Shown one piece after another: positions 45,496 to 54,028 of a stretch of 64,000 nt of DNA. Source of the DNA: PALSA-607 sp963825425 (GTDB lineage Bacteria; Actinomycetota; Actinomycetes; Acidothermales; Acidothermaceae); contig CAWGTF010000011.1 of the NCBI GenBank assembly GCA_963825425.1, positions 1-64,000 of the forward strand. The letters run 5' to 3'. The notes under the pieces were generated by a model, which ran no database searches, had not been told where the DNA came from, and saw nothing but the letters and a program-made list of their open reading frames with translations. The first letter of the stretch is position 1, and each line of letters begins with the position of its first letter. The position numbers were made by a program, and so were the translations under genes.

Positions 45496-46315
45496 TTACG
45501 TCAGCCGGTGCGGGCGACCTATCGCGACGTCGACCCCCGGCGAGTAGTGCACGAGCGGATCGCCGACCGGCTGCGGGAGACCGGCCGCCGCGACCAAGCC
45601 GTCGTCGACGAACCGAGCCGTTGCGCGATGCAACACCCACGGATCGTGTTGGGCAATGCCGTAGCGCCGCCAACTCCCCGAACCAGCGCGCTGCGAGGCC
45701 GACGCGGCAAACCCGCGGAACATCCCGCGTCCGGTGATGCTGAACAGTCGCCAGCGGGCGGTCAGGAAGTGGTCGTGCTGGGTGAGTTCGGTGGGGTTGA
45801 ACGCCGGCCCGATATCGATGGTCACGCGGCTACTCGCGCCGCGTGGGCCCGGCCAGCGGCGCGAACAGGAATAGGTGACCACGTCGCCGTCACGCACCAG
45901 CGACATGCGCGACCACATGTACGGCAACCGAAAAGTGGCGCGCGCTGCGAGCACCGCGCCGAGACGCGATGCGTCGAGAGAGAAGAACCAGATGCCCGGG
46001 CCGACCGTACTCGTCGATCACGTAGGTCCGCACGTTGGTCTCGCAAAAGCGCGACGCCCACGGCATCGACGGCGTCCGCGGCAGGCTCACGCGCATGTTG
46101 AACGGGACGAGCCCAACCCAGGCTTTGCCGTCGAACGTGTCGAGCGTGAGCCCGACCGGTAGCAGCCGCGCCACGACGTCCGGCTCGTAGGACCAATGCA
46201 AGAACGTCAACGTGTCCCAGCGGTGCATCATCACCGGGTGCGCGATCGTCGACCGGGCATACCGGGCCGAACGCTTCGACGTCCGATGGGCCTGGTATGA
46301 ACGGCATGAACCCAT
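45496..46315 (-). CDS. DUF2071 (YqjF-like) protein, frameshifted
   Basis: About 270 residues. From ATG 46315: HPVMMHRWDTLTFLHWSYEPDVVARLLPVGLTLDTFDGKAWVGLVPFNM, then RFCETNVRTYVIDEYGRPG. After shifts near 46000 and 45690 come ATFRLPYMWSRMSLVRDGDVVTYSCSRRWPG and HDPWVLHRATARFVDDGL. These are the conserved segments of DUF2071, an acetoacetate-decarboxylase-like fold of unknown function. It starts 15 bases after the cytochrome b stop, so it belongs to the same operon as the oxidoreductase pair. Confidence 0.8.
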
Positions 46316-46330
46316 GATGTCGGACGCCGA

Positions 46331-46967
46331 TCAGTTGCCCTTCGTCGCCTTCGTCCGCTCGATTTCGCGCACGGCCCAAGCCTTGTGCTCGCGGTGCGCC
46401 CATGTGGTCGAGACGTATCCGGTGCGCATCCCGCGCAACGCGTACGGATCACGGTTGGCCATGTAGATGTGGCCAAGCACCATGGCCAGGATCGCGTACG
46501 ACATCCAGTCGTGCACGAACGTGGCGCCGGTGCGCAGCGACACCGGCCAGGCGTTCGCGAATCGCATGATGACGCCGGTTCCGAGCATCGTGAAGATAGC
46601 CCCGAGCTGGAAATTCGCGTTGAGTTTCTGGCCGGCGTTGAACTTGCCGACCGGAATCCTGCCATTCCGACGTTGACGCGACCGCAGCCACTTCCAGTCG
46701 TTGCTGGTGAACCGGTTGAGGCGGCCCGCGTCGGCGCGAAAGGCCTTCGATAGCGAGGCCGAAAAGGAATGGGACCGGCAACGCAATGCCGGCGATGACG
46801 TGGATCCATTCGACGAATGCACGATGTCCGAACAGCTGCGAAAGCGCGTCGACATAGAGGATTCCGGCAGTCGCAAGGCAGATAGCCATGAGGATTGCCG
46901 TCGCGCGATGCACCCACCGCTCGCCGTGGGTGAAACGCAGCAACTCAGCTGGTGGGCGCTTGGGCAT
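46331..46967 (-). CDS. Cytochrome b561/FdhI-like membrane subunit, one frameshift
   Basis: About 211 residues from ATG 46967. Hydrophobic helices carry heme-ligand histidines: RFTHGERWVHRATAILMAICLATAGIL, FGHRAFVEWIHVIAGIALPVPFLFGLAIEG and, after a shift near 46745, FVHDWMSYAILAMVLGHIYMANRDP. It looks like the di-heme cytochrome b of formate dehydrogenase gamma or YedZ/SorB-like proteins. Its start is 2 bases from the stop of the molybdopterin oxidoreductase, so it is the likely membrane electron partner. Confidence 0.78.
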
Positions 46968-46969
46968 GG

Positions 46970-47638
46970 TCAGCTCGTGGGCGCATCGTCGCCGCGGCCA
47001 TTCGACTTGCCGACCCATGCGTCGACGTCATAGCCCTCGTTTTCCCAGAACCCGGGCGTTACATGATCGGCCAGCGTGATGCCGCCCAGCCACTTACACG
47101 ACTTGTAGCCGTACATCGGCGCGACATAGAGCCGGACCGGTCCGCCGTGGTCGCGGCTGACGGGCGTGCCGAGCATCGTCAGCGCGACGATGATGTCGCG
47201 CCGCCTCGCCTGCGCCAGCGTGAGGCTTTCGGTGTAGACGCCGTCGAACGAGCTGAATTGGACGGCGGTTGCGCCGGCCTTGACGCCGACATGGTCGAGC
47301 AGGTCAGGCAAGGCGACGCCCGACCAGTGCACTTGGGGCACCCGCCACCCGGTCACGCACTGAAAGTCCTTGATCAGGTTCGTCTGCGGCATGGCCTGGA
47401 GATCGGCGTAGCTCACTGTCATCGGCCGCTCGACCAGGCCACCAACCGTCAGTTTGTAGTCGGCGAGCGTGCGCTCCGGCTCGGAATCGGCGACGTTGTA
47501 GTACCGGAACCGGTCGACGGCGGGTAGCAGGTTCGACAGCCCCGTGGGGTCGTTGCGGACGACCGGATCCAGAACGCTGCTTTGGGCGTTCTGGAGCTGC
47601 TTGCCGAAGATGACTCCGATGGCACCGAGCCCCAGCAT
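46970..47638 (-). CDS. Sulfite-oxidase-like molybdopterin oxidoreductase, N-terminus frameshifted
   Basis: 222 residues are in one frame from ATG 47638 (LGLGAIGVIFGKQLQNA). Just upstream a Tat-like GRRIVLGM stretch is in the same frame, but the original start (around 47742) is out of frame, so the true protein is some 35 residues longer and probably exported by Tat. Family motifs: FRYYNVADSEP, YADLQAMPQTNLIKDFQCVTGWRVPQVHWSGV (the conserved Cys that binds molybdenum) and HGGPVRLYVAPMYGYKSCKWL. It is coupled to a cytochrome b gene, as in MsrPQ- or SorAB-like pairs. Substrate unknown. Confidence 0.8.
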   Translation of the reverse strand: MLGLGAIGVIFGKQLQNAQSSVLDPVVRNDPTGLSNLLPAVDRFRYYNVADSEPERTLADYKLTVGGLVERPMTVSYADLQAMPQTNLIKDFQCVTGWRVPQVHWSGVALPDLLDHVGVKAGATAVQFSSFDGVYTESLTLAQARRRDIIVALTMLGTPVSRDHGGPVRLYVAPMYGYKSCKWLGGITLADHVTPGFWENEGYDVDAWVGKSNGRGDDAPTS

Positions 47639-47801
47639 TCCCAGGACGATGCGACGGCCGATGGGTCGACCCGCTCCATCGACCTCAGCGGCGGTGCTCG
47701 CCCGGCGGCTGCTCGTCGTCGTCCCACGGGCGGTCCATCTGTCTATGATGCGCTCGCCAGGCCGGGCTTAGTGATCGTGAAGGTCATTACGAAACGCGAA
47801 C

Positions 47802-47832
47802 GGGTGGCCACACCAATCGGTGTGGACCACCC
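47802..47832 (-). terminator. Hairpin terminator after cspA
   Basis: GGGTGGCCACACC (47802-47814) pairs with GGTGTGG-A-CCACCC (47819-47832), 13 pairs with one bulged A and the four-base loop AATC. It starts 13 bases past the cspA stop. No long T-run follows. Confidence 0.7.
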
Positions 47833-47845
47833 GGACGCTGCGAAC

Positions 47846-48046
47846 TTAGACGGGGCGGACGTTCTCCGCCTGCGGGCCCTTCGGGCCCTGCGTGATGTCG
47901 AAGTCGACTTTCTGGTTCTCCTCGAGGCTGCGGTAGCCGTCGGACTGGATGGCCGAGTAGTGGACGAAGACGTCTGCGCCGCCCTCGACGGCGATGAAGC
48001 CGAAGCCCTTCTCAGCGTTGAACCACTTCACTACACCTTGCGTCAC
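47846..48046 (-). CDS. Cold-shock protein (CspA family)
   Basis: A 66-residue OB-fold protein that binds single-stranded RNA and DNA. Both nucleic-acid-binding motifs are present: KWFNAEKGFGFI (RNP1) and VFVHYSAI (RNP2). The end VDFDITQGPKGPQAENVRPV is standard. Start ATG 48046 after GGGAGAG. About 250 bases of leader separate it from the lysE stop and contain a strong hairpin. Monocistronic, with its own terminator. Confidence 0.95.
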   Translation of the reverse strand: MTQGVVKWFNAEKGFGFIAVEGGADVFVHYSAIQSDGYRSLEENQKVDFDITQGPKGPQAENVRPV

Positions 48047-48101
48047 GTGCTCTCCCTAACCAGGATTCGGTGCCCGCACCTCGCGGTCACCGGGCCGGCG
48101 T

Positions 48102-48121
48102 GGGGTTTTCAGGAAAACCCC
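48102..48121 (-). promoter_or_regulatory. Hairpin in the cspA leader
   Basis: GGGGTTTTC (48102-48110) and GAAAACCCC (48113-48121) are perfect complements around AG, 56 bases before the cspA start. It could be an RNA-thermosensor-like leader element or the terminator of the upstream lysE-type gene. Confidence 0.4.
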
Positions 48122-48300
48122 CGCTGACGTTCCGCGGGCGTGAGAACACGTACCTGGAACCTCGACCGCGGATTACGGTAGCAGGTCAATTCGCCCATGA
48201 CCATGGGTCGCGGACGATCTGGCGGCCCGTAGCTTGAGGCTGCCTTTGGCCCGTTTTGAAGGAACGTTGACTATTGCGGGCTGGTCGCCGCGGTGCAGGG

Positions 48301-48981
48301 TCAGCGCGATTCCAACGCGAGGCGGACGCCGAAGCCGACCAGCGCCACGCCCGACAGCGCCTCAAGCCGCTGCCGGACGACGCCCCGGGAGAACATCCGG
48401 CGGGCGAAATGCACGATCGCGGTCAGGGTCAGGTACCAGGTGGCGTCGCAGATCACCCAGACGGCGGCGAGCAGCAGACCGGTCGGGAGCACCGGGTAGT
48501 CGCGCGGGATGAACTGCGGCAAGAAGGAGATCGCGAAGACGCCCGCCTTGGGGTTGGCCAGGTTCGTCACCAGGCCGGCGCGGTACGCGCTCCAGCCGCC
48601 GCGACCCGCCATCGAAGGAGTTGGGGTCGCGGCGCCGTCGAGCTCCGTGTTGTTCTGTTGCTCCCGCAACTCTGTGTCCTCGTGCTCCCGGCGCGAGCGG
48701 AACAGCGCCTGGGCGCCGAGGCCGATCAGCACGATGGCGCCGATGATGCGAAGGACGTCGTACGCGACGGTGGACGCCGCGAGCAACGCGCTTAATCCCG
48801 CCGACGCCGCAACCGCCCAGAAGAGAACGCCCGATTCGATGCCTGCGACCGTGGCGACCCCGCGTCGGCGTCCATGTCGGATGGTCTGGCGCAGGAGCGT
48901 CGCCGTCGCCGGCCCCGGCGCCATCGCGAGTAGCAGCGCGGCACCGGCGAACGCCAGTACGTGGGCGAGCAAGGTGGGCAT
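48301..48981 (-). CDS. LysE/RhtB-family amino-acid exporter
   Basis: About 226 residues with six helices. The signature N-terminus LLAHVLAFAGAALLLAMAPGPATATLLRQTIRHGRRRGVATVAGIESG and NLANPKAGVFAISFLPQFIP are typical of LysE/RhtB exporters of amino acids or homoserine lactones. ATG 48981 is taken because the helix begins directly after it; the frame is open to 49023. Single gene between cspA and tRNA-Ser. Substrate unknown. Confidence 0.85.
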   Translation of the reverse strand: MPTLLAHVLAFAGAALLLAMAPGPATATLLRQTIRHGRRRGVATVAGIESGVLFWAVAASAGLSALLAASTVAYDVLRIIGAIVLIGLGAQALFRSRREHEDTELREQQNNTELDGAATPTPSMAGRGGWSAYRAGLVTNLANPKAGVFAISFLPQFIPRDYPVLPTGLLLAAVWVICDATWYLTLTAIVHFARRMFSRGVVRQRLEALSGVALVGFGVRLALESR

Positions 48982-49040
48982 GGGACCGATGGTGTCAGCA
49001 GTTGGTTCGGCCGTCGAAATCAATTTTACGGAAGACGCTG

Positions 49041-49128
49041 TGGCGGAGGATGCGGGATTTGAACCCGCGAGGAGTTGCCCCCTACACGCTTTCCAAGCGT
49101 GCGCACTCGGCCACTATGCGAATCCTCC
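49041..49128 (-). tRNA. tRNA-Ser (anticodon GGA)
   Basis: On the minus strand acceptor GGAGGAT (49128-49122) pairs with ATCCTCC (49051-49045), followed by discriminator G and encoded CCA (49043-49041). Anticodon loop CTTGGAAAG carries GGA (plus-strand TCC at 49092-49094). The long variable arm TAGGGGGCAACTCCT marks a class II serine tRNA. Confidence 0.95.
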
Positions 49129-49241
49129 GCCGAGCAGGCTATCTCGTGGGACGTCGAGGGGCTGGCCGACCGGGGACGCGGCGCTGGTCGGCCTGCGGAT
49201 AGTGGACGCACGGTGTCGGCGTCCGCCATTAGACTCGGGCG

Positions 49242-49336
49242 CAGACCCCTCGCGTGGCGTCCATCCCACGAACCCCCCCAGGGCCGGAAGGCAGCAAGGG
49301 TAAGCGGGCCCTGGCGGGTGCGCGGGGGGTCCTTCT
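49242..49336 (+). ncRNA. ffs: Bacterial small SRP RNA (4.5S)
   Basis: The domain IV core GGCCGGAAGGCAGCAAGGGT and AAGCGGGCC (about 49281-49310) is diagnostic of signal recognition particle RNA that binds Ffh. Outer strands CCCCTCGCG and CGCGGGGGG close the long hairpin, giving about 95 bases; ends are approximate. It lies between tRNA-Ser and dnaX, the usual actinobacterial order. Confidence 0.92.
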
Positions 49337-49360
49337 TGGTCGGGAGCAGGGGTGTGGCGC

Positions 49361-51343
49361 ATGAGTCTCGCGCTCTACCGCAAGTACCGGCCGAGCACGT
49401 TCGCCGAGGTCATCGGCCAAGAGCACGTGACCGAGCCGCTTCAGCAGGCGCTGCGTAATAACAGGGTGCACCACGCCTATCTGTTCTCCGGGCCGCGCGG
49501 GTGTGGCAAGACATCCTCGGCGCGAATCCTGGCCCGCTCCCTGAACTGCGAGCAGGGCCCTACGCCGACCCCGTGTGGCGTGTGCGATTCATGCGTCGCG
49601 CTTGCGCCGTCCGGGCCCTGGAAGCATTGACGTGATCGAGATCGATGCGGCCTCGCACGGCGGGGTCGATGACGCCCGCGATCTGCGCGAACGCTCGTTC
49701 TACGCACCGATCCAGGCGCGTTTCAAGATCTACATCATCGACGAAGCGCACATGGTGACGACCGGCCGGATTCAATGCGCTGCTCAAGCTGGTCGAAGAG
49801 CCGCCGCCACACCTGAAGTTCATCTTCGCGACGACCGAACCCGAGAAGGTCATCGGCACGATTCGCTCCCGCACTCATCACTACCCGTTCCGGTTGGTGC
49901 CGCCGGGTGCGCTGCGCGAGAACCTCGCGCGCATCTGCGTGGCCGAGGGCGTCTCGATCGAGCCGGCCGCACTCGGCTTGGTGGTCCGTGCTGGCGCCGG
50001 ATCAGTGCGCGACGCGCAGTCGGTGCTCGATCAACTCGTGGCCGGCGCAGCCTCCGACGGTGTCACCTACCGCGACGCCGTCGCGCTGCTCGGCTACACC
50101 GATGCGAGCTTGCTCGACGACGTCGTCGACGCGTTCGGCGCTCACGACGGCGGCACGGTGCTCGAGATCGTCGATCGAGTGGTCGAGGCCGGCCACGATC
50201 CACGGCGGTTCGCCGAGGATCTGCTCGAGCGATTGCGCGATCTCATCGTGCTTAATGCAGTGCCGGACGCCGGGGAGAAAGGTCTCCTCGATCAACCCGT
50301 CGATGTGCTCGAGCGGATGAGTAGGCAGTCGGCGCAACTCGGTCGCGCCGAGCTGACTCGCGCGGCCGACATTGTGAACACCGGCCTGACCGAGATGCGA
50401 GGGGCAACTGCACCCCGGCTGCTGCTCGAGTTGATCTGCGCGCGGGTGTTGCTGCCGGCCGTCGGTGACGACGAGGCGAGCTTGCTTGTGCGGCTGGAAC
50501 GGCTCGAGCGGCGGTTCGCCATCGCCGGCGACGTGGCCACGGTTGGTCCGTCGACTGTTTCGCGCGCCCCGGCCGCGCCGGTTGTCTCGCGGCCCGCAGC
50601 CGCGCCGGCTATCTCGCGCCCCGCAGCCGCGGCGCGTCCCGCCGAAGCCGAGCCGGCCGCGCCGTCCGACTCGGCCGCGCCGTCCGAATCGGCCGCGCCG
50701 TCGGAATCGGCCGCGCCGTCGGAATCGGCCGCGCCCGTCGTCGTCGCCGCCTCGGTCCTACCCGTTGCGAATGGCGATCTCGACGCGACGGACGTCCGAA
50801 GAGTTTGGGACAGCATCCTCGACGTGGTCAAAGGCCTGCCGCGCGGCCGCACGCATGCAGCCGCTGATCGCCACGCACGCGCAGGTATTAGAGGTGCGAG
50901 GCGGCGTACTCGTGCTCGGATTCACGACGGGCCCGCTCGAACGTCTCTTCAAGACTGGCGGGGGCGAGGACCTCTTGCGGGAGGGCCTGACGAAGATCCT
51001 CGGCGTCGACTGGCGGATCGAGACCACGTTGTCCGGGCCGGCCGCGACCGCCGCCGCTTCCGGTGGAGACGTCGAGTCCGTCGCCAAGCCCGCAGCTCCG
51101 CTGCCGACGCCGAGCCAATCCATGGCAGCCGATCGCGCGCCGTCCCGCTCGGCTGCTGCACGTGCCGCGGCGGCCGAGCCCAAAGAACCCCGTGTGCGCC
51201 GCGCCGCCGAACCGGACCCGGTCGCGATCGTGCTCGACGACCCCAATCCCGACGACGACGATGCTGACGACGGCACATCCGGGCTGGCGCTGCTGCAGCG
51301 CCACCTCGGAGCGACCGTCATCGACGATGGCGAGACCTCGTAG
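49361..51343 (+). CDS. dnaX: DNA polymerase III subunit gamma/tau, three frameshifts
   Basis: Clamp-loader ATPase. ATG 49361 starts the invariant MSLALYRKYRPSTFAEVIGQEHV. Walker A is GPRGCGKTSSARI, and the zinc-binding cysteines lie in CGVCDSC. A shift at GGGCCCTGG near 49617 leads to GSIDVIEIDAASHGGVDDARDLRE and IYIIDEAHMVT. A second near 49768 leads to LLKLVEEPPPHLKFIFATTEPEKV and the SRC-like region. A third near 50845 reaches the C-terminus LQRHLGATVIDDGETS. An Ala/Pro/Ser repeat linker (about 50630-50735) separates the ATPase part from the tau tail. All three shifts look like +1 insertions and hit an essential gene, so they are likely errors. Confidence 0.92.
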
Positions 51344-51381
51344 CGCAACTCTCGTCCGAGCGGCCCAGTGCTTGTGCGGCC

Positions 51382-51498
51382 GCTTTGCTCTGCTCCTGTA
51401 GCGCAGCAGAGCTGCTCTGCTCCTGTAGCGCAGCAGAGCTGCTCTGCTCCTGTAGCGCAGCAGAGCTGCTCTGCTCCTGTAGCGCAGCAGAGCAAAGC
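51382..51498. repeat. 27-bp tandem hairpin repeat array (3.9 copies)
   Basis: The unit CTCTGCTCCTGTAGCGCAGC plus AGAGCTG occurs at 51388-51414, 51415-51441, 51442-51468 and 51469-51492 (last copy 24 bases), all identical. In each, CTCTGCT pairs with AGCAGAG around CCTGTAGCGC. The outermost arms extend to GCTTTGCTCTGCT and AGCAGAGCAAAGC. The array sits between the convergent ends of dnaX and the ATP-grasp gene and could fold into four stem-loops on either strand. Confidence 0.9.
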
Positions 51499-51531
51499 GC
51501 GCGACTTAGCGTTCCCCCGGAGCAGCGCGGC

Positions 51532-52401
51532 CTAGCGAAGCAGGGTGGCGAGGTGCGCTGCGAAGCGGCCAGCGGCGGGTGCATCGTGGTCGAAGAACAG
51601 CTGTGGCTCGATGGCCTCGAGTTCCATGACGGCTGCGCAACCGTCGACCTGTACGAGGTCGACCCGCGCATATGCCGTTGCGGCAGGCGCGGCTGCCAGC
51701 GCTGCAGCGGCAGTTGCGAACTCGTCATAAGTCGGCTCGTGCTGGACAACTCGGCCGCCGTGATGCTCCTGAACGCGGTAGTCGCCGTCGGCTGGCACCT
51801 TGCGGATTGCGTGACTGAACTCACCGCCGAAGTAGATGAGTGATGATTCGCCGTCGCGAAGTACAGCAGTAGCAAGCGGCTGCACCAGGACATCGCCAGC
51901 TGCCGCGAGCTCGGCTAGATGAGCTGCCGCTTTGAGCGAAGATGAGGCCGCGCGTAGTGCTCCGATCGCGCCGACCGAGACTGCGGGCTTGATGACGGTC
52001 TCACCTGGATACATCGCCAGTGCACGAGCCCGATCGTTGTCCGAGGCACCACGATGCACCAGGGTCGTCGCAACCGTTGACACACCAACCGAAGCGAGGT
52101 CGAGCAGGTAACTCTTATGGCTATTCCACTCGAGTACCTCGCGTGGATTGACCAGGCGGGTGACCGCGGCGACGGTGCGAACCCACGACAGAAACTGCTC
52201 GTGGGCGTCGGTGTAGTCCCAAGGGCTGCGGACCACGACGAGCGGCACCGATGCCCACGCGGTCGCGTCGTCCCAAGGCGCAATCACGACGCGGATCGAT
52301 TGTTGTTCCAACGCGGCGACGAGGAGATGAATCTCGGGGTCGGGCCGACGCATGTGTCGGCCGGTGACCAAGACGACGTCGGGCGGACGGACGTCAGCCA
52401 C
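51532..52401 (-). CDS. ATP-grasp ligase-like protein
   Basis: A 289-residue protein (ATG 52401) resembling RimK/glutathione-synthetase ATP-grasp ligases, especially the group around the cycloserine protein DcsG. Landmarks: PDVVLVTGRHMRRPDPEIHLL, VVRSPWDYTDAHEQFLSWV, ETVIKPAVSVGAIGALRA (ATP lysine), DVLVQPLATAVLRDGESSLIYFGGEFSHAIRKVPADGDYRVQEHHGG and VDGCAAVMELEAIEPQLFF (metal-binding acidic end). It would join a carboxylate to an amine using ATP; substrates unknown. Intact, convergent with dnaX. Confidence 0.8.
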   Translation of the reverse strand: MADVRPPDVVLVTGRHMRRPDPEIHLLVAALEQQSIRVVIAPWDDATAWASVPLVVVRSPWDYTDAHEQFLSWVRTVAAVTRLVNPREVLEWNSHKSYLLDLASVGVSTVATTLVHRGASDNDRARALAMYPGETVIKPAVSVGAIGALRAASSSLKAAAHLAELAAAGDVLVQPLATAVLRDGESSLIYFGGEFSHAIRKVPADGDYRVQEHHGGRVVQHEPTYDEFATAAAALAAAPAATAYARVDLVQVDGCAAVMELEAIEPQLFFDHDAPAAGRFAAHLATLLR

Positions 52402-52456
52402 GCGGCGTCCCCAACGACGTCTTCACGGGTTCGACGGTACCGCGGCCGCTCGCCAC

Positions 52457-52540
52457 GGTCGCGACCTCAGCCCGTAACGGCGGTGGCCTCAGCCCGTGAC
52501 CGCGGTGGCCTCAGGCCGTGACCGCGGTGGCCTCAGGCCG
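52457..52540. repeat. 22-bp tandem repeat upstream of the ATP-grasp gene
   Basis: Unit starting GGTGGCCTCAG and ending CCGTGACCGC at 52482-52503 and 52504-52525, a partial copy at 52526-52539 and a diverged copy before 52482. It lies in the 298-base space between the ATP-grasp start (52401) and the sensor-kinase stop (52700). The rest of that space shows no gene. Confidence 0.8.
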
Positions 52541-52699
52541 GCAACACGGGCGTCTTCTTGATCGAGCCAAGCAGCTGTCTGCGAGTCGATGTTCGGGCGG
52601 TTTCTCCTTGTCATGCGCTGAGCCTCGCTGATCGGCGGCGGAAACCGGGCGACCGAACGCGACTGGTGGAGGGGCGTCAGTGGCGTGTGGACAACCGAG

Positions 52700-54028
52700 T
52701 CAACCCTGCCGCAGTGGCAGGGTAATCACTGCGCGCAGTCCGCCAAGCGGACTCTCGTCGAGCGAGATGTCCCCCCCATGCGCGCGAGCGATCGAGCGGG
52801 AGATCGCCAACCCCAAACCGGATCCGCCGTCGTCGCTGCTCCGCCCCGCGTCGAGCCGTACCCACCGCTCGAAGACGCGCTCCCGGTCAGCTGGCGCAAT
52901 GCCCGGCCCGTCGTCGTCCACTGTGATCACGACTTCGCCGCCGACCGTCGCGACGTGCACCTCAACGTGAGCGGCGTAGCGCCTCGCGTTCGAGGTGAGG
53001 TTCTCGAGCATGCGCGACAGTGCCGCCTCGTCGCCCGAAACAAGCACGGACGCGCCGCCTGAACACGCCAGGTGGCCGATGTCGACGGCCGCGTCAAGCT
53101 TGGGCGGCCTGCTGTCGAGGCGAGCGAGCAACAGCAAGTCGTCGGCGAGGCGAGAAAGCCGTTGGACGTCGGCGAGCACGTCGCGTGCGACTGCGGGCCA
53201 ATCAGTGGGTGCGATGTCGGTGGAAAGCGCGACCTCGAGTTGGGTCTGCACCGAGGCGATCGGTGACCGCAACTCGTGCGCTGCATCGGCGATAAACGTG
53301 CGTTGCTGCTCACCGGCGACATGCAGTCGCCGAAGCATCCTGTTGAGGGTCTGTCCGAGCCGCCGCAGTTCATCACCACTCGGTGGTTCGGCAAGCTGTG
53401 GCGCGGTGTTGCTGGCGTTGACGTCTACGGCATCGGCAGCGGCGCGCATGTCGTCGACCGGACGCAGTGCCGACCCGACAGCAAGCCACGTTGCGGCGGC
53501 AGCAGCGAGTAGCACGAGCGGCACGACGATCACGATCACGTTGCGCAATGCATCGAGCGCCGATGTGACGTCGGCGAACGGCACAGCGACAAGCACTGTC
53601 ACCGGGACGCCGTGCAGCTGCGCTGTCTGCGCCTCTACCCGCATGGGCGTCGTACCGAGAGAGCTCGCCGTCGTCGTGAATGCGTGACCGAGCCGATGCG
53701 TGAACTGCGACAGTGGCAATAGCGGCAGGACCGTGCTTGCCGACGTTGTCGCGGCGAGCACGGTGTCAGCGGCATCGAGAACCTGTGCGAACGCGGTACC
53801 GCCGGGCGCCGACGGCAGTGGAGTCGGCAAGGCGTCGGCAGTCACCAATTGCGTGACGGTTGCGAGCTCGGCATGCACGGTCTGGTCGACCACTTTTACC
53901 CTGCTGTGAAAGAACAATGAGCTCAGAACGGTGGTGCCCACGACTAAGCCGATCGCCAGAACCAAGGTCGCCGTCGCGGTGACGCGCAGCCGCAATGTGC
54001 GACGAGCCCACCACTTCAGCGGATTCAC
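52700..54028 (-). CDS. Sensor histidine kinase
   Basis: A 442-residue membrane kinase. TM1 is ~19-40, a ~120-residue extracytoplasmic domain follows, TM2 is ~163-185, and then HAMP (SALRPVDDMRAAADAV). The dimerisation/phosphoacceptor helix is FIADAAHELRSPIASVQTQ with His251. The ATP-binding domain has N box NLTSNARRYA, G1 DDDGPGI and G2 GGSGLGLAISRS. It overlaps the response regulator gene by 4 bases (ATGA), so they form one two-component system. The extracytoplasmic sensor resembles no ligand-binding fold I know. Confidence 0.9.
   Translation of the reverse strand: MNPLKWWARRTLRLRVTATATLVLAIGLVVGTTVLSSLFFHSRVKVVDQTVHAELATVTQLVTADALPTPLPSAPGGTAFAQVLDAADTVLAATTSASTVLPLLPLSQFTHRLGHAFTTTASSLGTTPMRVEAQTAQLHGVPVTVLVAVPFADVTSALDALRNVIVIVVPLVLLAAAAATWLAVGSALRPVDDMRAAADAVDVNASNTAPQLAEPPSGDELRRLGQTLNRMLRRLHVAGEQQRTFIADAAHELRSPIASVQTQLEVALSTDIAPTDWPAVARDVLADVQRLSRLADDLLLLARLDSRPPKLDAAVDIGHLACSGGASVLVSGDEAALSRMLENLTSNARRYAAHVEVHVATVGGEVVITVDDDGPGIAPADRERVFERWVRLDAGRSSDDGGSGLGLAISRSIARAHGGDISLDESPLGGLRAVITLPLRQG

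Noticed and set aside
49361..51343. Programmed frameshifting in dnaX to make gamma and tau
   Set aside because: Three insertions are needed, the first two inside the conserved ATPase core, and no slippery run with a following stop is seen; base errors fit better.
51382..51498. CRISPR array
   Set aside because: Units are contiguous with no spacers, each unit is an internal hairpin, and no cas genes are present.
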